From the NCBI RefSeq assembly GCF_035944355.1, contig NZ_DASZBH010000001.1, positions 1 through 64,000 on the forward strand: a DNA stretch of 64,000 bases, read 5' to 3'. Under the pieces are notes generated by a model. That model was given only the letters and a program-made list of their open reading frames with translations. It searched no databases and was not told the DNA's origin. This stretch comes from Frateuria_A sp035944355 (GTDB lineage Bacteria; Pseudomonadota; Gammaproteobacteria; Xanthomonadales; Rhodanobacteraceae). Position numbers and translations under genes: made by a program. Below are positions 20,103 through 32,254 of the stretch, piece after piece (positions within the stretch are counted from its first letter, which is position 1; each line of letters opens with the position of its first letter).

Positions 20103-20708
20103 ATGAATGCGCAGGGACAGGGCCGGGGGTTCACGCTGCTGGAGCTGATGGTCACGCTGGCGGTGGCCGCCATACTCGCCGTTATCGCCTTGCCGAGCTT
20201 TCGCGACCTGCTGCGCAAGAACCAGGTGGGCTCGGCGAGCAACGCCTTGCTGGCGGATCTTTCCTACGCGCGCAGCGAAGCCATCACGCGCGGAAACATC
20301 GTCTCGATCTGCCCCTCCTCGGACGGAGCGAGTTGCACGACGAACGGGCAGGCCTACGAGTCGGGCTGGCTGGTCTACAGCTACACCCCCGGCAACGGCA
20401 AGGCCACGACCGCCTTCGATTCATCCAAGGCGAGCGCAACGGGCACCAACCAGCTGCTTCGCTATACCCAGGCACGCGCCGGGGTATCCGTGCAGTCGAA
20501 CTCCACCAGCATCATCAGCTTCGGTCCCCAGGGGCAGACCCTGCCGGCGACCAGCACGTACACCTTCTGGACCTGTTTTCGCGCCGAGGGCGAGCCCGGC
20601 ACCGGCACCAGCACCACGCGCGTGCCCGGTACGGCGCTTTCGGTCAGCGCATCCGGCAGCGTGACCTCGCAACCGCTGGGCAGCCAGGCGGCTTGCACGC
20701 CGTCCTGA
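20103..20708 (+). CDS. fimT: FimT/GspH-type minor pseudopilin
   Basis: A 201-residue prepilin has the leader GRG|FTLLELMVTLAVAAILAVIALPSF followed by LLRKNQVGSASNALLADLSYARSEAI, the GspH/FimT block. Such proteins bind DNA or prime the pilus. GGTGA precedes the ATG at 20103; a GTG at 20094 overlapping the pilE stop is an alternative. It is last in this operon, whereas fimU/fimT is usually first in related clusters. A terminator follows 22 bp after the stop. Confidence 0.85.
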   Translation: MNAQGQGRGFTLLELMVTLAVAAILAVIALPSFRDLLRKNQVGSASNALLADLSYARSEAITRGNIVSICPSSDGASCTTNGQAYESGWLVYSYTPGNGKATTAFDSSKASATGTNQLLRYTQARAGVSVQSNSTSIISFGPQGQTLPATSTYTFWTCFRAEGEPGTGTSTTRVPGTALSVSASGSVTSQPLGSQAACTPS

Positions 20709-20730
20709 CGCGAGCGCGCGGGCAAAGAAA

Positions 20731-20756
20731 AACCCGGCACGAGGCCGGGTTTTTTT
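20731..20756. terminator. Bidirectional terminator between fimT and tRNA-Val
   Basis: The hairpin AACCCGGC-ACGAG-GCCGGGTT is followed by a run of T on the forward strand and preceded by A-rich sequence, giving TTTTTC on the reverse strand. It ends the pilin operon and the tRNA-Val transcript. Confidence 0.92.
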
Positions 20757-20761
20757 ATGCG

Positions 20762-20836
20762 TGGTGGGCGATGCAAGGATCGAACTTGCGACACCTGCCG
20801 TGTGAAGGCAGTGCTCTACCGCTGAGCTAATCGCCC
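20762..20836 (-). tRNA. tRNA-Val (anticodon CAC)
   Basis: A 75-nt cloverleaf lies on the reverse strand. The acceptor GGGCGAT pairs with ATCGCCC, and CCA is encoded. The anticodon stem CTGCC/GGCAG has the loop TTCACAC, so the anticodon is CAC, reading GTG. D-arm and T-arm sequences are canonical. Confidence 0.96.
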
Positions 20837-20941
20837 GCCGGGAGCGCGAAACTATACGGAGGCGGCGGCGGAAGGTCAATGGGTGCGGCGGCGATCCATG
20901 GCGTTGGGTAGAATGCGCGCCTTTCCGGCACGGCCAATCCC

Positions 20942-21268
20942 ATGGGCATCTTTCCGCACATCATCGAGTCCATCCAGCGTTTCCAGCTCACGCCATGGAA
21001 GCTGGTGGGGTTCGCCGGCACCTTCATGTTCACCAGCCGCTGGTTCGTGCAGCTGTACTACACGCGCAAGCACAAGCGGGTGGTGATGCCGCTGTCGTTC
21101 TGGTGGCTGTCGGTGTTCGGCAGCGCGCTGCTGCTGGCCTACTTCGTCGTGGGCAAGAACGATTCGGTGGGCATCCTTTCCAACTTTTTCCCGGTGTTCG
21201 TGTCGGTCTACAACCTCATCGTGCACCTGCGTCACCGCAGGGACAGCGTCACCGGCGACGAGGTATGA
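20942..21268 (+). CDS. LAB_N domain inner-membrane protein (lipid A biosynthesis N-terminal-like)
   Basis: A 108-residue protein has three hydrophobic helices and the block WKLVGFAGTFMFTSRWFVQLYY, which resembles the LAB_N domain, a small membrane domain found in lipid-A-related proteins and beside glycosyltransferases. TAGAAT at 20909-20914 is a plausible -10 box; no Shine-Dalgarno is visible. Here it stands alone between tRNA-Val and the convergent metH, with no glycosyltransferase partner. The molecular function is not established. Confidence 0.8.
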   Translation: MGIFPHIIESIQRFQLTPWKLVGFAGTFMFTSRWFVQLYYTRKHKRVVMPLSFWWLSVFGSALLLAYFVVGKNDSVGILSNFFPVFVSVYNLIVHLRHRRDSVTGDEV

Positions 21269-21329
21269 AAGCCTGATCCAGCAAACGGGCGGAACTTGCC
21301 TGCATAGGCCCTGCCTTAGCTGAAGCTGG

Positions 21330-21349
21330 ATTCCCGTTTTCGCGGGAAT
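21330..21349. repeat. ATTCCCG...CGGGAAT palindrome, dRS3-like
   Basis: A 7-bp stem ATTCCCG/CGGGAAT with a 6-nt loop is followed by GACG, matching the widespread intergenic palindrome whose false translation reads FPRKRES. It lies between the LAB_N gene and the convergent metH end and could act as a transcription stop. A second member is at 60959-60985. Confidence 0.75.
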
Positions 21350-21377
21350 GACGACACGGAAGCGAGCCGCCGTCGGT

Positions 21378-24062
<2,685 letters not shown>

Positions 24063-24080
24063 GCGTCTACTTTGGCTTTT

Positions 24081-24248
24081 GCTCCCTCTCCCGCGTCCTT
24101 CATCAAGGATCGGGGAGAGGGCTGGGGTGAGGGGGCGGGGCTTGCGAACAGACCCGAAAGAGCCGGCCTTGATGCCGGGATATCGCTAGAGCGGCCCCTC
24201 ACCCCAACCCTCTTCCCCATCCTGGACAAGGGACGGGGGAGAGGGAGC
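24081..24248. repeat. Paired C/G-rich palindromic intergenic repeat (copy 2), at the metH split
   Basis: Two inverted elements of about 54 bp (24081-24135 and 24195-24248) share the pattern GCTCCCTCTCCC...GGGGAGAGGG then TGGGGTGAGGGG and face each other around a 59-bp centre. They fill almost all of the 199-bp gap between the two metH parts. Confidence 0.88.
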
Positions 24249-24261
24249 TGGTGCGCGGTGT

Positions 24262-25341
24262 TCATGCAGCCACCTGCACGGCGCCGGGCAGCCGCCTGGG
24301 CGCACAGCCCCGCACCGCCTCGGCGATCGCAGCGATATGCGCCGGCGTGGTGCCGCAGCAGCCGCCGACCAGGTTGAGCAAGCCGTCGCGGGCGAATCCG
24401 CCGATCACCGCGGCCATCTGCGCGGGCGTTTCGTCGTACTCGGCGAAGGCGTTGGGCAGGCCGGCGTTGGGATGGGTGCTGACGTAGCAGTCGGCGATGT
24501 CGGCGAGGGTCTGCACGTGAGGCCGCAGATCGGCCGCGCCGAGCGCACAGTTGAGGCCCACGGCCAGCGGCCGGGCATGGCTGACCGAGTAGTAGAAGGC
24601 TTCGGCCGTCTGGCCCGAGAGCGTGCGGCCGGAGCGGTCGGTGATGGTGCCGGAGATCATCACCGGCACGCGCGCGCCGCGCTGGCGGAACAGTTCGGAC
24701 AGCGCAAACAGGGCCGCCTTCGCATTGAGCGTGTCGAAGATGGTCTCCACCATCACCACGTCCGCACCACCGTCGACAAGGCCGGCGGCCGACTCGGCGT
24801 AGTTCGCCGCCAGTTCCTCGAAGGTGACGTTGCGGAAGCCCGGATCGTTGACGTCCGGCGAGAGCGAGGCCGTGCGGCTGGTCGGGCCGAGCACGCCGAT
24901 GGCGAAGCGCGGCCTGTCCGGCGTTTTGGCCGTGAAAGCGTCGCAGGCCAGGCGCGCCAGCCGGGCGCCTTCCCGGTTCAACTCGTAGGCCAGATGCTGG
25001 AGGTGATAGTCGGCCTGGCTGATGCGGGTGGAGTTGAAGGTATTGGTCTCGACCAGGTCGGCGCCGGCCGCGAGATAGGCCTCGTGCACGCCGCGGATCA
25101 GCTCCGGGCGGGTGAGCGTGAGCAGGTCGTTGTTGCCCTTGAGGTCGCAGCCGCCGGGATGGGCATGGTCGTGCTGGCTGTCGTGCCCGTGGGTGAAGCG
25201 CTCGCCGCGGAAGCCGGCTTCGTCCAGCGCGTGCCCTTGCAGCATGGTGCCCATGGCGCCGTCGAGGATCAGGATGCGCTCGCGCAGCGCCCGTTCGAGC
25301 TGGGCGACGCGGTCGGGGTGAAGCCAGGGCAGGGTGGTCAT
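24262..25341 (-). CDS. metH: Methionine synthase, N-terminal homocysteine S-methyltransferase part
   Basis: This 359-residue protein is the homocysteine-binding barrel of MetH. It contains ILDGAMGTMLQ near the N-terminus and the zinc-ligand cysteines in GLNCALGA and GGCCGTTP. It stops right after the barrel, so pterin and B12 functions must come from the downstream gene. The reverse-strand ATG at 25341 has GGAAG about nine bases upstream. A His-rich insert (HGHDSQHDHAH) sits near residue 50. It follows the ArsR-methyltransferase gene in one probable operon (83-bp gap). Confidence 0.94.
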   Translation of the reverse strand: MTTLPWLHPDRVAQLERALRERILILDGAMGTMLQGHALDEAGFRGERFTHGHDSQHDHAHPGGCDLKGNNDLLTLTRPELIRGVHEAYLAAGADLVETNTFNSTRISQADYHLQHLAYELNREGARLARLACDAFTAKTPDRPRFAIGVLGPTSRTASLSPDVNDPGFRNVTFEELAANYAESAAGLVDGGADVVMVETIFDTLNAKAALFALSELFRQRGARVPVMISGTITDRSGRTLSGQTAEAFYYSVSHARPLAVGLNCALGAADLRPHVQTLADIADCYVSTHPNAGLPNAFAEYDETPAQMAAVIGGFARDGLLNLVGGCCGTTPAHIAAIAEAVRGCAPRRLPGAVQVAA

Positions 25342-25424
25342 GTTCGTTCTTCCAGCGGTTCGGGCCTGGGGCGGCTTGCCCATCGGCCCTTGGGCACTTT
25401 CCCCGCGCGGGGAGAGGATCGGGT

Positions 25425-26351
25425 TCAGGGCTTTCGGGCGAGCAGGCTGATGACTTCGAAGTGCGGGGCCTTGCGCTCGCGGCTCAGGCGGACGCAACTG
25501 GAAACGGTCAGCCCGGCGTCGGTAGCCAGGCGGGAAAGCTCGTCCGCGGCGAACCCCAGGTTGCGGTGGTCGAACGGCTCGACGACCGCGCGATGGGCGT
25601 GCTTGCCCAGCGTCACCGCCAGCAGCCGGCCGCCGCTGCGCAACAGACGCGCGGCCTCGGCCACGGCCTGGGCCGGGCGCTCGGCGTAGGTCAGCGCGTG
25701 CAGCATCAGCACCAGGTCGAAGCGGCGCTTGCCCAGGTCCAGCGCATGCATGTCGCCCTGGCGCACTTCGACGTTGCCGAACGCTTTCAGGCGCTGCGCG
25801 GCAGCGGCCGCTACGCGCTCGCTGGAATCGACGCAGACGATCGAGCGCGCATGCGGCGCCAGCAGCTCGGCGGTGACGCCGTCGCCCGAGGCGATGTCCA
25901 GTACGTCGCCGGTTTCCAGCAGTTGCAGCAGCGAGCGGGCGAGGGTTTCCCAGGTGCGGCCGGGGGAGTAGTGGCGCTCCATGTCGCCGGCGACGGTGTC
26001 GGCCCAGCCTTCCTCGCGGGCGCGGTTGGCGAGCACCGCTGGCAGGCGCGCGGCATCCTCGCGCAGCAGCGCGTCGTCGATGCTCTCGCGCAGCGAGTGC
26101 AGCAGCGCGTGCTGGTGCGAGTCGCCCTCGTTGTTGGCGCGGTAGTAGGCGGACACGCCGGCGCGGCGGTCGCGCACCAGTTCGGCCTCCTTGAGCTTGG
26201 CCAGGTGCGTGGAGACGCGCGGCTGCGCCAGGTGCAGCACCTGCGCCAACTCGGCCACGGTCAGTTCCTCGCGCTCCAGCAGGGCGAGCAGGCGCACGCG
26301 GGTCGGGTCGGCCAGCAGGCGCAGAACGCCGGAGGCGGTCGCCAGATCCAT
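25425..26351 (-). CDS. ArsR-family regulator fused to a SAM-dependent methyltransferase domain (SahR-like)
   Basis: A 308-residue protein has an N-terminal winged helix (about 1-85) with LRLLADPTRVRLLALLEREELT and the recognition stretch QPRVSTHLAKLKEAELV. The C-terminal half is a class I methyltransferase fold with the SAM-binding motif VLDIASGDGVTAELLA. The same fusion sits beside methionine-cycle genes in many proteobacteria, where SahR-type regulators respond to S-adenosylhomocysteine; that function here is inference. I prefer the ATG at 26351 because AAAAGG lies at proper distance; an ATG at 26357 is in frame. An inverted repeat at 26365-26375 overlaps its promoter. Confidence 0.88.
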   Translation of the reverse strand: MDLATASGVLRLLADPTRVRLLALLEREELTVAELAQVLHLAQPRVSTHLAKLKEAELVRDRRAGVSAYYRANNEGDSHQHALLHSLRESIDDALLREDAARLPAVLANRAREEGWADTVAGDMERHYSPGRTWETLARSLLQLLETGDVLDIASGDGVTAELLAPHARSIVCVDSSERVAAAAAQRLKAFGNVEVRQGDMHALDLGKRRFDLVLMLHALTYAERPAQAVAEAARLLRSGGRLLAVTLGKHAHRAVVEPFDHRNLGFAADELSRLATDAGLTVSSCVRLSRERKAPHFEVISLLARKP

Positions 26352-26364
26352 TTCCATCCTTTTA

Positions 26365-26375
26365 TCGCGATGCGA
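26365..26375. promoter_or_regulatory. Putative operator TCGC-GAT-GCGA upstream of the ArsR-methyltransferase gene
   Basis: An inverted repeat TCGC/GCGA with a 3-bp centre lies 8-24 bp before the start codons and touches a reverse-strand GATAAA that could be the -10 box. An outer CCATC/GATGG pair flanks it at 26354-26381. The position suits autorepression of the regulator-metH operon. No second copy was found upstream of another gene in this window. Confidence 0.4.
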
Positions 26376-26514
26376 AGATGGATAGGCTAGGCGGCGATGC
26401 CATGGGCGTCAAGGGCGGCGCGCCGTTGGTGCGGGATCGCGGGCCCGATCCACCCCACGGGGGCGCACGCCGATCCGCTAAACTAGCGGGCTTCGCCAAG
26501 CCTTGGAGCCGCCC

Positions 26515-27675
<1,161 letters not shown>

Positions 27676-27677
27676 GC

Positions 27678-27870
27678 CCCCTGCTCCCTTCTGGAGCGGG
27701 GTGAAGGTTTGCGGTAACGGTGACCATCGCCAGGTGGTTTGCACGCTTGGCAAGGACACAAGTAAAGAGCCCGGGCATTGCCCGGGCTTTTTCTTTGCGA
27801 GTCCGAGGCGAGCCCCGGCCCCTCACCCGGGCTCTCTCCCCCATCCTTGATAAGCAACGGGGGAGGGAGC
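27678..27870. repeat. Paired palindromic intergenic repeat (copy 3, one half degenerate)
   Basis: A degenerate half (27678-27710, CTGCTCCCTTCTGGAGCGGGGTGAAGG) and a full half (27819-27870, CCCCTCACCC...CTCTCCCCC...GGGGGAGGGAGC) face each other between the acyl-CoA dehydrogenase and the convergent RND gene. The central part contains an independent terminator hairpin. Confidence 0.75.
27768..27793 (+). terminator. Rho-independent terminator after the acyl-CoA dehydrogenase
   Basis: AGCCCGGGC-ATT-GCCCGGGCT forms a 9-bp GC-rich stem followed by TTTTTCTTT on the forward strand; A-rich sequence on the other side gives weaker termination for the reverse strand. Confidence 0.9.
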
Positions 27871-27879
27871 GTCGGTCGG

Positions 27880-30800
27880 CTAGTGCCCGCGACGTGGATC
27901 CGAATCGAAGGTGTGCGGACCGTCCAGGCCGGGCCTGGCCGGGCCGTCGCCATCGAGCTTGTCGCCCAGCAAGCGGCGCACCACCACGTAGAACACCGGG
28001 ATCAGCAGCACGCCCAGGAAAGTGGCGAACAGCATGCCGCCGATCACGCCGGTGCCGATCGCATGACGGGCGTTGGCGCCGGCGCCGGAGGAAATGAACA
28101 GCGGGAACACGCCCAGGATGAACGCCAGCGAGGTCATCAGGATCGGCCGCAATCGCAGGCGCGCCGCTTCGATCACGCCGGCGCGCAGCGTCTGGCCGTG
28201 GGCTTGCTGCTCCACCGCGAACTCCACGATCAGGATCGCGTTCTTCGCCGCCAGGCCGATCACCGTGATCAGGCCGACCTTGAAGTAGATGTCGTTGGGC
28301 AGCCCGCGCAGCAGTGTGAACACCACGGCGCCGAGCAGGCCCAGCGGCAGCACCAGCAGCACCGACACCGGGATCGACCAACTCTCGTAGAGCGCGGCCA
28401 GCGCCAGGAACACGATCACGATCGACAGCACCATCAGCAGCGTGGCGGCGTTGCCCGAGAGGATCTCCTGGTAGGACTGGCCGGTCCAGTCGAAGCCGTA
28501 GCCCTTGGGCAGATCGTTGGTCACGATCTTCTCCATCTCGTTCATCGCCTCGCCCGAGGCGTGTCCGGGGGCGGGCGAGCCGACGATCTCCACCGCGGCG
28601 TAGCCGTTGTAACGGGTCAGCGAAGGCGAACCCATCTGCCAGTCCGCATGCACCACGTTCGACAGCGGAATCATGTCGGGCGTGCCGGCACCGGCGGTCT
28701 GCGTGCTGCTGGGCGTGAAGAAGTGCTGCAGCGCATCCGGGCTCATGCGATAGGGCGCGTCGGCCTGCATGATCACGCGCTTGACGCGCCCACCGTAGGT
28801 GAAGTCGTTGACGTATACGGGGGCCAACATCAGGCCGATGGCGTTGTAGATGTCGCCTACCGACAGGCCCATCGACTGCGCCTGCACGCGGTCCACGTCC
28901 AGGTGCAGCTGCGGCGAATCCTCCAGCGCATTGGGCCGCACCCCGGTCAGCAGCGAATCCTGGCTGGCCTTGCCCAGCAGCATGTTGCGGGCCTGCGTCA
29001 GCGCCTCGCGGCCGGCGCCGCTGCGGTCCTGCAGGTACATGTCGAAGCCGCCGAACTGGCCCAGGCCCTGCACCGTGGGGATGTTCACCACGAAGATGCG
29101 CGCGTCATGGATCTGGAACAGTTCGCCATTGGCGCGCTGGATGAACTCCGCCGCGGTGTCCTTGCGGTCGGCCCAATCCTTGAGCTTGATGAACGCCATG
29201 CCCGCGTTCTCGCCCGAACCGATGAAGCTGAAGCCGGCCACCTGCAGCACGGTGTCGACCGAGGGATCCTTCTTCAGGATCTTCAGCATCTGGCCCATCA
29301 CTTCTTCGGTGCGCTGCTTGGTGGCGCCCGGCGGCAGCTGGATCACCGAAAGCGCGTAGCCCTGGTCTTCCTCCGGCAGGAAGCTGCCGGGCAGGCGGGT
29401 GTAGAGAAAGCCGGCCAGCACCGCGATCAGCACGAACAGGAGCATCCAGCGCGGCGCGTGCCGCACGGCGCCGCCGACGTGGCCGGTATAGGTGCGCGTG
29501 GTCCATTCGAAGAACTGGTTGAACTTGCGGAAGACCACGTTCTTCTTCTTGTGGTGTTCCGGCTGCAGGAAGCTCGCGCACAGCGCCGGCGTGAAGGACA
29601 GCGCCAGGAAAGCCGAGAACGCCATCGACACCGCGATGGTCAGCGCGAACTGCTTGTAGATGATGCCCGAGGCGCCCGGCTGCAGCGCCGAGGGCACGAA
29701 CACCGCCGTCAGCACCACGGTGATCGCCACCACGGCGCCGGTGATCTGGGCCATCGCCTTGCGGGTGGCCTCCTTCGGCGGCAGGTTCTCCTCGGTCATG
29801 ATGCGTTCGACGTTCTCGATCACCACGATCGCGTCGTCCACCACGATGCCGATGGCCAGCACCATGCCGAACAGGGTCAGCTGGTTGATCGTGAAACCCA
29901 GCACCAGCATGCCCAGGAAGGTTCCCAGCAGGGCCACCGGGATGACCAGCGTCGGGATGATCGTGGCGCGGATGTTCTGCAGGAACAGCCACATCACGAA
30001 GAATACCAGGATGATCGCCTCGATCAGCGTGTGCACCACCTCGTCGATGGAGATCCTCACGAACGAGGTGCTGTCGTACGGGCTGAACCAGCTCACGCCC
30101 GGCGGGAAGCTGGGGGCGAGCTCGTCCATCTTGCCGCGCACCGCGGTGGCCACGTTGAGCGCGTTGGCGCCGGGCAGCAGCTGGATCGCGAAGGCGCCGA
30201 TCGGCTTGCCGTCGACGGTGGTGTCGAAGCCGTAGTTGCCTGGGCCGAAGCTGATACGCGCCACGTCGCCGAGCTTGACCGTGGTGCCGTCCGGATTGGC
30301 GCGCAGGATGATCCCGGCGAACTGGTCGGGGCTGGTGAAGCGGCCCTCGGTCGACACCGTTGCCGTGAAACCCTCGCCGGGCAGGGCCGGATCGGCGCCG
30401 ATCGAACCGGCGGCGAACTGCACGTTCTGCTCCTTGATCGCGTTCAGTACCTGGGTGGCCGACAGGCTGTAACCCTGCAGCTTGTCCGGGTCGAGCCAGA
30501 TGCGCATGGCGTACTCGGAGCCGAACTGCTGGGTGCTGCCCACGCCGGGTACGCGCGAGATCTGGTCGAGCACCTGCGAGCCGACGATGTCGCTCAGCCG
30601 GTCGCGGTCGATGTTCGGATTGTCGGACTTCAGCGCCACGACCATCAGGAAGCCGGCGTTGGCCTTGGCCACCACCACGCCTTGCTGGGTCACTTCCGAG
30701 GGCAGGCGCGGCGTGGCCAATGCGACCTTGTTCTGTACCTGCACCTGCGCGATGTCGGGATCGGTGCCGCTTTCGAAGGTCAGCGTGATGCTGGCGCGGC

Positions 30801-31056
30801 CGCTGGAGCTGGAGGAGGAGCTGAAGTACAGCAGGTGGTCGATGCCGGTCAGCTGCTGCTCGATCACCTGGGTGACGGCTTTCTCGGTGGTCTCGGCGCT
30901 GGCGCCGGGGTAGGAGGCGTTCACCGTCACCGAAGGCGGCGCGATGTTCGGGTAGGACTCCACGCCCAGGTTGAGGATGGCCAGCACGCCGCCCAGCGAG
31001 ATCAGGATGGCCACCACCCACGCGAAGATCGGGCGGTCGATGAAAAAACTCGGCAT
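27880..31056 (-). CDS. RND multidrug efflux transporter (AcrB/MexB, HAE1 type)
   Basis: This 1058-residue inner-membrane proton antiporter starts MPSFFIDRPIFAWVVAI, the usual HAE1 N-terminus. Twelve membrane helices and two large periplasmic loops are present. The proton-relay aspartate pair is in AIGIVVDDAIVVIENVERI and the matching lysine in GLAAKNAILIVEFA. A run of seven serines lies in the first porter domain. The reverse-strand ATG at 31056 has GGAG eight bases upstream, and the membrane-fusion gene ends 13 bp before it, so they are co-transcribed. No outer-membrane factor gene follows; a TolC/OprM-type channel from elsewhere is presumably shared. Confidence 0.95.
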   Translation of the reverse strand: MPSFFIDRPIFAWVVAILISLGGVLAILNLGVESYPNIAPPSVTVNASYPGASAETTEKAVTQVIEQQLTGIDHLLYFSSSSSSSGRASITLTFESGTDPDIAQVQVQNKVALATPRLPSEVTQQGVVVAKANAGFLMVVALKSDNPNIDRDRLSDIVGSQVLDQISRVPGVGSTQQFGSEYAMRIWLDPDKLQGYSLSATQVLNAIKEQNVQFAAGSIGADPALPGEGFTATVSTEGRFTSPDQFAGIILRANPDGTTVKLGDVARISFGPGNYGFDTTVDGKPIGAFAIQLLPGANALNVATAVRGKMDELAPSFPPGVSWFSPYDSTSFVRISIDEVVHTLIEAIILVFFVMWLFLQNIRATIIPTLVIPVALLGTFLGMLVLGFTINQLTLFGMVLAIGIVVDDAIVVIENVERIMTEENLPPKEATRKAMAQITGAVVAITVVLTAVFVPSALQPGASGIIYKQFALTIAVSMAFSAFLALSFTPALCASFLQPEHHKKKNVVFRKFNQFFEWTTRTYTGHVGGAVRHAPRWMLLFVLIAVLAGFLYTRLPGSFLPEEDQGYALSVIQLPPGATKQRTEEVMGQMLKILKKDPSVDTVLQVAGFSFIGSGENAGMAFIKLKDWADRKDTAAEFIQRANGELFQIHDARIFVVNIPTVQGLGQFGGFDMYLQDRSGAGREALTQARNMLLGKASQDSLLTGVRPNALEDSPQLHLDVDRVQAQSMGLSVGDIYNAIGLMLAPVYVNDFTYGGRVKRVIMQADAPYRMSPDALQHFFTPSSTQTAGAGTPDMIPLSNVVHADWQMGSPSLTRYNGYAAVEIVGSPAPGHASGEAMNEMEKIVTNDLPKGYGFDWTGQSYQEILSGNAATLLMVLSIVIVFLALAALYESWSIPVSVLLVLPLGLLGAVVFTLLRGLPNDIYFKVGLITVIGLAAKNAILIVEFAVEQQAHGQTLRAGVIEAARLRLRPILMTSLAFILGVFPLFISSGAGANARHAIGTGVIGGMLFATFLGVLLIPVFYVVVRRLLGDKLDGDGPARPGLDGPHTFDSDPRRGH

Positions 31057-31069
31057 GGTCTTGGCTCCG

Positions 31070-32254
31070 TTACTTGCCGCGCGCGGTCGCGGCGGCGGCA
31101 GGGGCCTTGCCAGCGGATGCCGGCGGCTGCCACGGAGAGGCATTGGCCGGGGCCCCTTCCTTGACGTTCTGCACGCCCGAGACGATCACCTTCTCGTCCG
31201 CCTTGAGGCCGCCGGTGACGACCCAGTCGTTGCCGGCCATCCCGCTGGTGGTCACGTCGCGGCGGACGACCTTGCCGTCGGCGCCGACGGTGAAGACGTA
31301 GGCGCCCACCGTGTCGCGCAGCACCGCCGGCTGCGGGACTAGGAACACGTTGTGGCGCTGGCCCAGCGAAGCGGCGATGGTGACGTACATGCCCGGCAAC
31401 AGGGTGCGCTGCGGATTGGGAATGCGTGCGCGCAGCTTCACCGCACCAGTGGCCGGATCGACCGTAGTGGAAGAAAAGTCCAGCGTGCCCGCCTCGCCGT
31501 ACGTGCTGCCGTCGGGCAGCGTCACCCGCACGGTGGCGTTGGCGTTGCCTGCCAGCGACACGTTGCCCTGGCCCTGCGCCTGGCGCAGCTGCTCCAGCTC
31601 GGCCACGCTCATGGTGAAGTTCACGTACAGCGGGTCGATCTGGTCGACGGTGGTGAGCAGCGTGGCCTCGCCCTGACCGACCAGCGCGCCCTCGGTGACC
31701 TGCTGCTGGCCGGCGCGGCCGTCGATCGGCGAGCGAACGTCGGCATAGCCCAGGTTGATCTGCGCCGACTGCACGTTGGCGCGCGCCTGCTGCATGGCGG
31801 CCGCGGCGCTGCGTTCGGCGGCCAGCGCATTGTCCAGGTCGGCCTTGGACACGTAGCCCTTGGGCGCCAGCTCGCGGGCTCGCTGGGCATTGATCTTGGC
31901 GTTGGTGTAGCTCGCCTGCGCCTGCGCGAGGTTGCCCTGCGCCGCGCCCAGTGCGGCCTTCAGCGGCGCCGGGTCGATCTGGAACAGCAACTGCCCCTGC
32001 TTGACGTCGGTGCCTTCCTCGTAAGTGCGTTTGACGAGCACGCCGGGCACGCGGGCCCGCACGTCCGCGCTGCGGAAGGCCGACAGTCTGCCGACCAGGT
32101 CCTTGGTCAGCGGCACGGTCTGCGGCTTGACGGTGATGACGCCCACTTGCGGCGGCGGCATCTGCTGCTGCCCCTGCGGCTGGCCCTTGCCGCAGGCGGC
32201 CAGGGTGAGCAGGCCGAGGCACAGGGCCAGGGTGCGCGTTGTCGTGGACTTCAT
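31070..32254 (-). CDS. RND efflux periplasmic adaptor (membrane fusion lipoprotein, AcrA type)
   Basis: A 394-residue lipoprotein has a signal peptide with lipobox LAAC and Cys21 as lipid site. Lipoyl-like motifs, an alpha-helical hairpin (about 95-170) and beta-barrel domains follow in the AcrA/MexA order, with VRARVPGVLVKRTYEEGTDVKQGQLLFQID typical of the first lipoyl half in shortened form. A Gln/Pro-rich linker follows the lipid site and an Ala/Pro-rich tail ends it. GGAG precedes the ATG. It is the first gene of the efflux operon; no adjacent regulator gene is present. Confidence 0.94.
   Translation of the reverse strand: MKSTTTRTLALCLGLLTLAACGKGQPQGQQQMPPPQVGVITVKPQTVPLTKDLVGRLSAFRSADVRARVPGVLVKRTYEEGTDVKQGQLLFQIDPAPLKAALGAAQGNLAQAQASYTNAKINAQRARELAPKGYVSKADLDNALAAERSAAAAMQQARANVQSAQINLGYADVRSPIDGRAGQQQVTEGALVGQGEATLLTTVDQIDPLYVNFTMSVAELEQLRQAQGQGNVSLAGNANATVRVTLPDGSTYGEAGTLDFSSTTVDPATGAVKLRARIPNPQRTLLPGMYVTIAASLGQRHNVFLVPQPAVLRDTVGAYVFTVGADGKVVRRDVTTSGMAGNDWVVTGGLKADEKVIVSGVQNVKEGAPANASPWQPPASAGKAPAAAATARGK

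Noticed and set aside
21316..21377. Extension of a reverse frame reading SFPRKRES past metH
   Set aside because: This is the well-known false translation of the dRS3-like palindrome.
27778..31164. 1128-codon forward frame opposite the RND pump
   Set aside because: Composition is low-complexity His/Gln/Arg and the reverse strand holds a canonical AcrB.
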